A DNA stretch of 34,294 bases from an uncultured Pseudomonadota bacterium. GTDB taxonomy: Bacteria > Pseudomonadota > Gammaproteobacteria > Burkholderiales > Rhodocyclaceae. The position numbers and the translations under genes were made by a program. The notes below the pieces were generated by a model, which was not told the origin of the DNA, searched no databases, and worked only from the letters and a program-made list of their open reading frames with translations. Every line of letters starts with the position of its first letter. Position 1 is the stretch's first letter. The DNA lies in contig CAISUK010000698.1 of the NCBI GenBank assembly GCA_903888645.1, positions 1 through 34,294 of the forward strand. The letters are read 5' to 3'. This document shows positions 27,788-34,294 of the stretch, one piece after another.

Positions 27788-28129
27788 ATGGGCTATCTTG
27801 CTCGCCAGCTTGTGCGCTATTTGCTGTTGTTTGCCGTATCGGTGCCGGCCCTTGCCTATGCAACGGACGGCGATTACACCCTGGTGATCGAGAATCACCG
27901 CTTTCAGCCAGAATCCCTGCTGGTGCCGGCGGGCAAAAAAATTCGCATCGCCGTGGAGAACCGCGACGCCACTGCCGAGGAATTTGAGAGCCATGACCTC
28001 AATCGCGAAAAGGTGATACCGGCCAATGGCAAAGCAATGATCTTCATCGGACCGCTCGAACCTGGTCGCTACCCTTTCATTGGCGAGTTCAACGAGAAAA
28101 CCGCCCAGGGCACCATCGTCGCCCAATAA
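27788..28129 (+). CDS. Periplasmic cupredoxin-domain protein (EfeO cupredoxin-like)
   Basis: Signal peptide MGYLARQLVRYLLLFAVSVPALAYA; cupredoxin layout DYTLVIENHRFQPESLLVPAGKKIRIAVENRDATAEEFESHDLNREKVIPANGKAMIFIGPLEPGRYPFIGEFN. Confidence 0.85.
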   Translation: MGYLARQLVRYLLLFAVSVPALAYATDGDYTLVIENHRFQPESLLVPAGKKIRIAVENRDATAEEFESHDLNREKVIPANGKAMIFIGPLEPGRYPFIGEFNEKTAQGTIVAQ

Positions 28130-28141
28130 CGGAGGCCAGCA

Positions 28142-28951
28142 ATGTTCGGGACCGCAGTGATTGTTTTTCGCGAGGTGCTGGAAGCAGCGCTGATCATCGG
28201 CATCGTTGCCGCTGCCACCCGCGGCGTGGCGATGCGCGGCCGCTGGATCGTTGGTGGCCTGTTGCTCGGTCTGGCTGGTGCGGGCGCGGTTGCAGCGCTG
28301 ACCGACGTCATCGCCGCAATGGCCGCAGGGATCGGTCAGGAAATCTTCAATGCGACGGTTCTCGGCGTCGCCGTGCTGATGCTCGCCTGGCATAACATCT
28401 GGATGTCGAAGCACGCCGCGCAGCTCTCGAAACAGGCGAAGCACATGGGCACGGCGATTCGCGATGGCCGCAGCGAGTGTTCGGCGCTGCTGGTGCTGAT
28501 CGGCGTGGCCGTGTTGCGCGAAGGTGCCGAGACCGTGTTGTTCCTGCACGGCATCGCCGCCTCTACGAGCGGCAACGCTACGCCGATGTTGCTCGGTGGC
28601 GCCATGGGCGCACTCGCCGGCGCGGCGGTTGGTTATGCCACCTATTTTGGTCTGCTGCGCATTCCGTTGCGCTGGTTCTTCATCTCCACGGCCGGCCTGG
28701 TCTTGCTCCTCGCTGCCGGGCTGGCTTCGCAAGCTGCCGGTTTCCTGATCCAGGCCGACCTCATCCCGAGCCTGGTCACACCGATTTGGGATACGTCCAG
28801 CGCCTTGCCGGAGACCTCGCTTGGCGGTGCGTTACTGCACAGCCTGATCGGCTATCAGGCGCGGCCCGCGGGCATGCAAATCGGATTTTATTTCGCCACC
28901 CTCGGCGCCATTGCACTGGGCATGAAATATGGCACAAGCAAATCCCGATGA
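28142..28951 (+). CDS. FTR1-family iron permease
   Basis: Two RExxE motifs (FREVLEAALIIGI and LREGAETVLFLHG), multiple TM helices. Confidence 0.93.
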   Translation: MFGTAVIVFREVLEAALIIGIVAAATRGVAMRGRWIVGGLLLGLAGAGAVAALTDVIAAMAAGIGQEIFNATVLGVAVLMLAWHNIWMSKHAAQLSKQAKHMGTAIRDGRSECSALLVLIGVAVLREGAETVLFLHGIAASTSGNATPMLLGGAMGALAGAAVGYATYFGLLRIPLRWFFISTAGLVLLLAAGLASQAAGFLIQADLIPSLVTPIWDTSSALPETSLGGALLHSLIGYQARPAGMQIGFYFATLGAIALGMKYGTSKSR

Positions 28952-29676
28952 GGCAGAGAACCTGTTTCCTGGCGGCAATAGGCTGGATGTGGGCAGGCGC
29001 CGCTATCGCCGAGCCATCCGATTACATTTACCTGCCGCAGGTCGAAGTGGGAGAAAGGGAAGTTGACTTCAAGTTCGGCTCCGCTCAGCAAGCGGGTGGC
29101 ACCAATCAGGCCGCCAGTCTCGGCTTCGGCTACGGCGCCAGCGAAACCTGGTTCACCGAAATCTATCTCAAATACACGCGCGTTGCCGACGTCACCCGCT
29201 ATGACGCGGTCGAATGGGAGAACAAGTTTCAGCTCACGGAAACCGGCAAGTATCCGCTCGACCTGGGCGCGGTGATCGAGTTCGAAGTACCGCGCGATCG
29301 CAGCGAAGGCTATGAGTTGAAGCTGGGCCTGCTCAGCCAGACCGATGTCGGCAAACTGCAGCTGAACGGAAATTTGCTCCTGCAGCGGCAATATCGCAAC
29401 GCCACCGGCGGGCAAACGCAGCTGGGTTACCAGTGGCAAGCCAAGTTTCCCTGGCGCCCGGAACTGGACTTCGGCCTGCAGGGCATGGGCGAAGTCGGCC
29501 AGTGGAATCGATGGGCCAGCCACCAGGACCAGAACCACCGTATGGGGCCCACCGTATTCGGCAAGCTCGCCTTGGGCGGTCGTCAGTCACTCAGGTACAA
29601 CGCCGCCTGGTTGATCGGTGTCAGCCAGGCTGCGCCCGACCACACATTGCGGCTGCAGACGGAGTTCGAGTTTTAG
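28948..29676 (+). CDS. Predicted outer-membrane beta-barrel-like protein of unknown function
   Basis: ATG 28948 overlaps the FTR1 stop; signal peptide MRQRTCFLAAIGWMWAGAAIA; alternating amphipathic strands, C-terminal Phe (LRLQTEFEF). The 28477 start in the track is over-extended. Confidence 0.7.
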   Translation: MRQRTCFLAAIGWMWAGAAIAEPSDYIYLPQVEVGEREVDFKFGSAQQAGGTNQAASLGFGYGASETWFTEIYLKYTRVADVTRYDAVEWENKFQLTETGKYPLDLGAVIEFEVPRDRSEGYELKLGLLSQTDVGKLQLNGNLLLQRQYRNATGGQTQLGYQWQAKFPWRPELDFGLQGMGEVGQWNRWASHQDQNHRMGPTVFGKLALGGRQSLRYNAAWLIGVSQAAPDHTLRLQTEFEF

Positions 29677-29725
29677 CCGAGTGGCCGTTCGGTGATAGCG
29701 AAGTCAGCGAAGTCAGGCCCAGTCG

Positions 29726-30910
29726 CTATTGAACAAACAATGACTTTTCAGCCGAAGCCAAACAGGCCGCAGGAACAGCGGTGACACCTGCCGCCAGCGG
29801 CCACGGCTCGCCCGCACCATGGCATATCAAGTACAGATGATCCAGCGCAAGCGTTTCTTTCGCCGAGCGCATCGAAGCAGTTATGCGCGGCGAGTTTGTT
29901 AGCTTGATCTCGAACCCCAAGCGCTTGTCATCTTTTATCACCAGCAAGTCCAGTTCTGCGCCGGCATGCACACCCCAAAAAAACGCTTCGTTGCGCCTAG
30001 CTTCCGTGTGGCGAATGATCTCATGCAGAATAAAACCTTCCCATGAAGCGCCGCACTTCGGGTGTGCCAGCAAACCGTCTTTGCTGCCTATGCCCAACAG
30101 GCTGTGCAGCAAACCGGTATCCGCCACATATACCTTGGGTGCCTTTATCTCGCGTTTGCCCACGTTCGCATGCCAGGGGGTCAGGCGGAACGCCATGAAC
30201 GTTCCCTCCAATATATCCAGATAGCGTGAGACGGTCTTGTCGCTCGCCCCGAGGGCCCGTGCCAATTCGCTGCCATTCCAGGTTTGCCCATGGTAATGCG
30301 CTAGCATTGTCCAGAAGCGGCGCAGGGTGAGCGCGGGCAGATTGATGCCCAGTTGCGGCAAATCGCGCTCCAGATAAGTGCGGATGAAGGCCTCCCGCCA
30401 TTCCTGGCTGAATTGTGGTTCGATCGCCAGCAACGCCCGCGGAAAGCCGCCGCGCAGCCAACGCGTATCCAGCCAATCCGGGTCCGCGGCTAAGGCGCCA
30501 AGCTCATTCAGGGCCAGTCCATCCAGTTCATGAAAATCAACCCGCCCGGCCAGACTATCGGCGGTCGCCTTGAGCAGTTCTGGCGCTGCACTGCCGAGAA
30601 TCAAGAATCGCGCTGGTGCGTCTGGGCGGTCGGCCAAGACCCGCAACAAGGGAAAAATATCCTTGCGAAGTTGAATCTCGTCCAGTACCACCAAACCCTT
30701 CAGATCGCGCAGAACAAAAGCCGGGTCGGAAAGCCGCGCTTGGTCATCCGGATCCTCCAAATCAAAATGCCGCACCGGGCCATTCCAATCCTTCTCCAAT
30801 TGCCGGGCAAGGGTAGTTTTCCCGACCTGCCTGGCACCCAGCAGGGCGACCACCGGAAAATTGGAAAGCTGCAGCTTGAGCAGAGCCAAGTGACGCGTTC
30901 GTGGAATCAT
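29726..30910 (-). CDS. AAA ATPase with DUF4143 domain
   Basis: VVALLGARQVGKTTLARQLEKDW (Walker A), GLVVLDEIQLRKDIFPLLRVLAD (Walker B), RFLILGSAAPELLK, YLERDLPQLGINLPALTLRRFWTMLAHYHGQTWNGSELARALGASDKTVSRYLDILEGTFMAFRLTPW, FEIKLTNSPRIT. Confidence 0.92.
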   Translation of the reverse strand: MIPRTRHLALLKLQLSNFPVVALLGARQVGKTTLARQLEKDWNGPVRHFDLEDPDDQARLSDPAFVLRDLKGLVVLDEIQLRKDIFPLLRVLADRPDAPARFLILGSAAPELLKATADSLAGRVDFHELDGLALNELGALAADPDWLDTRWLRGGFPRALLAIEPQFSQEWREAFIRTYLERDLPQLGINLPALTLRRFWTMLAHYHGQTWNGSELARALGASDKTVSRYLDILEGTFMAFRLTPWHANVGKREIKAPKVYVADTGLLHSLLGIGSKDGLLAHPKCGASWEGFILHEIIRHTEARRNEAFFWGVHAGAELDLLVIKDDKRLGFEIKLTNSPRITASMRSAKETLALDHLYLICHGAGEPWPLAAGVTAVPAACLASAEKSLFVQ

Positions 30911-30922
30911 CCGCGCAATATA

Positions 30923-30957
30923 CGTGAAAAATCGGACAAGTAGTCCGACTTTTCACG
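30923..30957 (-). repeat. Near-perfect inverted repeat upstream of DUF4143 ATPase (candidate operator or RNA hairpin)
   Basis: CGTGAAAAATCGGAC-AAGTA-GTCCGACTTTTCACG; 14 of 15 arm positions pair; ends 12 bp before the ATG at 30910. Confidence 0.8.
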
Positions 30958-30997
30958 ATTATCACTTCTCAACTCTCCGCCGCCGCGGCAAATCCCC

Positions 30998-32932
30998 TCA
31001 ATGCAGCGCTGCCGGTCGCTCCGCGGCCACAGCATTGAGCCGTCGCCACAGCAGCCCTTCCTCGTCATCGCTGCTCGGCAAATACTCGCGCACCGTAGCA
31101 CGCAGCAGCGCCAGGGCGCTGGCGTAGTCGAAGGCATGACATGCCACATCAAGCGCCTGCAGTCGCTGCATCAACTCCACCCATGGCAGCTCGTGTTCGA
31201 AGGCACGCATGATCAGTGGATGCCCGGTGCCTTCAACATTCTCGCCAATGAGCAATTCCTCAAAGAGCTTTTCACCGGGGCGCAGGCCAACGATTTCAAT
31301 GGCGATGTCACCTTCCGGGTGACTCTCGTCGCGCACCTGGAGACCGGATAGGTGGATCATCCGCCTAGCCAGATCGATTATGCGCACCGGCTTGCCCATG
31401 TCGAGAACGAATACCTCGCCGCCTTTCGCCATGGCGCCAGCCTGAATAACGAGTTGTGCAGCTTCGGGTATTGACATGAAATAGCGCGTCATCTCAGGGT
31501 GCGTCAGCGTAATCGGGCCACCAGCTTCGATCTGCCGGCGAAACAGGGGTACTACGGAACCCGAGGAACCCAGCACGTTGCCAAAGCGCACCATGCAAAA
31601 GCGCGTCTTCGGCTCGCTTTGCCGGCTCTTCGTCGCCAGCGCCTGCAGGATCAGTTCGGCCAGCCGCTTGCTTGCGCCCATCACATTAGTTGGGCGCACT
31701 GCCTTGTCGGTGGAAATCAGAACAAAAGTCTCGACGTTGGCAGAGAGCGCCGCTTCGGCGATCAAGCGCGTGCCGATCGCGTTGTTGCGCAAGCCCTCCA
31801 GCGGATTGTGCTCGACCAGTGGCACATGTTTGTAAGCAGCGGCGTGATAGACCGTCTGTACCTCGTACACTCGCATCATATGCTCGTTGCGCCGCTGATG
31901 CGACACGGAACCGAGCACAGCCACCAACTCGATCCCCTGCCGCGCCGCCATCGGCGCGAGTTCATGCTCGACCGAATAGAGTGCAAACTCGCTACGATCC
32001 AGCAGCACCAGGCGCCGTGGGCGCAGCAGCAATATCTGCCGACATAGCTCAGATCCGATCGAACCGCCCGCGCCGGTAACCAGCACCGACTTGCCGGCGA
32101 CACAGGCGCCAAGCAGGGCCGAGTTGGGCGCCACGGCATCGCGGCCGAGCAGATCCTCAATGCCCACTGTACGCAGGGCATCGGCATTCAAAGAACCATT
32201 GACCAAATCCACCATGCCGGGAACGATTTTCAGCTTGCAGGCCAACGGCTCCAGTCGCGCAAGAATCTCAGCCCGGCGGGCGCGTGTGGCCGATGGAATG
32301 GCGACGAGAATTTCCAGTATGTCTTTGGCGTCAATCAGATGCGCCAGATTGGTTGGCGAATACACGCGCAGACCGGCAAGCTCAGTATTCTGCAACTCGT
32401 GCTTGTCATCCAGAAAGCAGACTGGCTCGTACTCGCGACCGGCGCGCAAGGCATAAGCCAATTGAGTCCCTGCGCGGCCGGCGCCATAGATTGCAACTCG
32501 CCGGCCACCATCGTGCCGACGCTCGGCCCCGGTAAAGTAACTGCGCGCTAAAAAGCGGCTGGCACCGACATAAAGGATCGCCAGCAGCCAGTAGATGATC
32601 AAAACGCCACGCGAGAACCCCTCCACATGGAAAAAGGCGGCCAGAGCAGCGAGCGCGAGCACGGAAAGGCTGACGCCAACGAAGACCACGTAGATCACGC
32701 GATCTTCCATGAAGCGGATTACTGCGCGATACAGACCCAGCTTGATGAAGAGCGGAACGGCGGCGAACGGCGCAGCCAGCGCGATCCATAGGTACGCATC
32801 GAGTGGCGGTGTGGCCGAATCGAAGCGCAACGCCACCGCAGACCAAAAGGCAAAACAGAGCAACAGGCTGTCGACGGCAACGACGACGGCCTGCTTGTAA
32901 CGGCGAGGGAGTCTCAGAAACCCTCTTAGCAT
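30998..32932 (-). CDS. Polysaccharide biosynthesis nucleoside-diphosphate sugar epimerase/dehydratase (WbpM/CapD/FlaA1-like)
   Basis: N-terminal TM region, RRVAIYGAGRAGTQLAYALR, SVLVTGAGGSIGSELCRQIL, YHAAAYKHVPLVEHNPLEGLRNNAIGT, ISTDKAVRPTNVMGASKRLAE, GLRPGEKLFEELL. Confidence 0.95.
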   Translation of the reverse strand: MLRGFLRLPRRYKQAVVVAVDSLLLCFAFWSAVALRFDSATPPLDAYLWIALAAPFAAVPLFIKLGLYRAVIRFMEDRVIYVVFVGVSLSVLALAALAAFFHVEGFSRGVLIIYWLLAILYVGASRFLARSYFTGAERRHDGGRRVAIYGAGRAGTQLAYALRAGREYEPVCFLDDKHELQNTELAGLRVYSPTNLAHLIDAKDILEILVAIPSATRARRAEILARLEPLACKLKIVPGMVDLVNGSLNADALRTVGIEDLLGRDAVAPNSALLGACVAGKSVLVTGAGGSIGSELCRQILLLRPRRLVLLDRSEFALYSVEHELAPMAARQGIELVAVLGSVSHQRRNEHMMRVYEVQTVYHAAAYKHVPLVEHNPLEGLRNNAIGTRLIAEAALSANVETFVLISTDKAVRPTNVMGASKRLAELILQALATKSRQSEPKTRFCMVRFGNVLGSSGSVVPLFRRQIEAGGPITLTHPEMTRYFMSIPEAAQLVIQAGAMAKGGEVFVLDMGKPVRIIDLARRMIHLSGLQVRDESHPEGDIAIEIVGLRPGEKLFEELLIGENVEGTGHPLIMRAFEHELPWVELMQRLQALDVACHAFDYASALALLRATVREYLPSSDDEEGLLWRRLNAVAAERPAALH

Positions 32933-33032
32933 AATGTACCGCAGTCAGGCATTGCCACGCTTTCCGTGAACGCAATCGCGATAAGTACCGAACGCAGAGG
33001 CAAAGTCTGCCAGGAACTGGGAGACTCGTTCT

Positions 33033-33602
33033 TCAATGAGATACACCATCGCGAAGTAATACTTTCAAAGTCGTCATCCATAAAATCTTCAAATCAAACC
33101 AGAATGATTTCCGCTGCAGATATTCCACGTCCAGCTTTACCTTTTCGGGAATGGGCAACTCGTCACGGCCGTTAATCTGCGCCCAACCGGTCAAACCGGG
33201 AATCAATTCATGGACGCCTCGCTCGGTCCGAAGCGTGATGAGATCGTCCTGATTGAATAACGCCGGGCGAGGGCCGACGAAGCTCATCTCACCCGTGAGA
33301 ATACACCAGAGCTGTGGCAATTCATCCAGACTGCTCTTGCGCAAGAAACTCCCAATCGATGTCAAGTAGTGCTCCGGATTGTTCAACAAGTGCGTCGCCA
33401 CTGCCGGAGTGCCGACAAGCATACTGCGGAACTTTGGCATTCTAAAGCTCTTGTTATCACGGCCGACACGGTCAGACCAGTAAAGGATCGGTCCGCTGGA
33501 TGTCAGGCGAACTGCCACAGCGACCAACGCGATCAGGATGCATAGTACCAGCACTGCGCAAACACCAGCGATCAGATCAAATGCTCTTTTCATTGTCATC
33601 AC
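33033..33602 (-). CDS. Bacterial sugar transferase (polyprenyl-phosphate sugar-1-phosphate transferase, PglC/WcaJ catalytic-domain type)
   Basis: [17 protein letters not shown]..., [96 protein letters not shown]. Confidence 0.94.
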   Translation of the reverse strand: MMTMKRAFDLIAGVCAVLVLCILIALVAVAVRLTSSGPILYWSDRVGRDNKSFRMPKFRSMLVGTPAVATHLLNNPEHYLTSIGSFLRKSSLDELPQLWCILTGEMSFVGPRPALFNQDDLITLRTERGVHELIPGLTGWAQINGRDELPIPEKVKLDVEYLQRKSFWFDLKILWMTTLKVLLRDGVSH

Positions 33603-33609
33603 GCGCGGA

Positions 33610-34212
33610 CTACCAACGACCTACCGCGCGTTGAAACCCCTCGTCCACGGTCATGGGTGGGTTCCACTCTAGGGTTTTGCAAGTGTGTCGAATATCCACC
33701 TGTAGAGAGTCGATTAGCCGCTCAATCTCAGCTCGTCGCCCGGTAACGTTTCCGCCCAAACGCAACAGCGCCGGCGGCACTGGAAGCAGCCGCGCCGGTC
33801 GCCCGATGGCCCTGGCCAAGCCGCGAATCAATTCCGGGGTGGAGAGATCGTCGCCATCCGATACCAGAAAGGTCTGACCCGCCGCCGCAGGATGGAAGAT
33901 GCATCTAATCAGCATATCCACCAGATTATCCAATCCCAGCAGCGAACGGTAGTTTTGAATTGCGCCCAGTGGCAGGGGCACGCCGCGCTTCACCAACTTC
34001 GTCAAGCGCAGAAAATTGGCCCTTACGCCGGGGCCGTACACCATTGGTGGGCGCACTACTACTGCTTCAAGACCAGTCTGCTGTGCTACCCGCCACAACT
34101 CCTGCTCGGCCTCCCACTTGGAAATGCCATAGGGATCTTCCGGTGCCGGGGTATCAGACGCAGAAAAAGGCGAACCGGGCGGTGTCCGCTCGCCATTCAC
34201 CTTGACAGAACT
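33610..34212 (-). pseudogene. NAD-dependent epimerase/dehydratase (SDR), N-terminus missing or frame-disrupted
   Basis: FLSSVKVNGERTPPGSPFSASDTPAPEDPYGISKWEAEQELW...VVVRPPMVYGPGVRANFLRLTKLVKRGVPLPLG retains YxxxK, but the frame is not open upstream (TGA about 30 nt before the GTG at 34200) and there is no GxxGxxG segment. The adjacent frame ends in TAA at 34212-34214. Confidence 0.7.
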
Positions 34213-34294
34213 TAGAAACGACGAGCCGCATCAGGAATACCTACCTGATCCAGCAATTCGATGCAGCGCACCCGCAGCCCGGCATTTTCCGGGG
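34212..34294 (-). CDS. C-terminal fragment of an unidentified reading frame running off the right edge
   Basis: Read on the minus strand: ...PENAGLRVRCIELLDQVGIPDAARRF*. Either the end of a separate upstream gene or the out-of-frame N-terminal part of the SDR. Confidence 0.4.
   Translation of the reverse strand, partial: PENAGLRVRCIELLDQVGIPDAARRF

Noticed and set aside
29696-29729. ATAGCGA/TCGCTAT inverted repeat and GCGAAGTCA tandem duplication between convergent genes
   Set aside because: Only 7-bp arms with long spacer and no T-run; could be chance.
29726-30910. DUF4143 ATPase as a toxin-antitoxin or transposition gene
   Set aside because: No partner gene, no terminal repeats and no recombinase nearby; family function is unclear.
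1-34294. CRISPR arrays, rRNA, integrases or transposases
   Set aside because: No regularly spaced repeats, no rRNA-like segments and no recombinase or transposase motifs seen in the window.

Overview
The window reads as a GC-rich, gene-dense chromosomal segment, probably from a betaproteobacterium (Rhodocyclaceae-like by gene content and order; this is inference). Most of it is housekeeping or transport: a NitT/TauT-type ABC permease running off the left edge, threonine dehydratase, a LysR regulator, a SWIM/SNF2 helicase, yacG, a Nudix-thiamine phosphate synthase fusion, a DUF815 ATPase, mltA, a CBS protein, a livKHMGF branched-chain amino acid ABC operon, an EAL-like/HDOD protein with a ferredoxin reductase, an SDR, a HemJ/CopD-like protein, an RlmL-type methyltransferase, pilT/pilU, yggS-proC-yggT-yggU, a Fur-box-preceded cupredoxin/FTR1/outer-membrane-like operon, a DUF4143 ATPase, and a polysaccharide cluster (WbpM/CapD-like, PglC/WcaJ-like sugar transferase, disrupted SDR). 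No rRNA, tRNA, CRISPR or transposon was recognised. Best leads for something undescribed: (i) an orphan T4-lysozyme-like (GH24) gene without a signal peptide, followed directly by a secreted protein of unknown function, resembling an effector/immunity arrangement; (ii) two unannotated small membrane ORFs (33 and 54 aa); (iii) a long near-perfect palindrome next to the start codon of the DUF4143 ATPase; (iv) a predicted outer-membrane component in a Fur-box-preceded FTR1 operon; (v) an SDR gene that lost its N-terminal NAD-binding region at a frame break near the right edge. All identifications come from reading motifs and similarity by eye; no searches were run.
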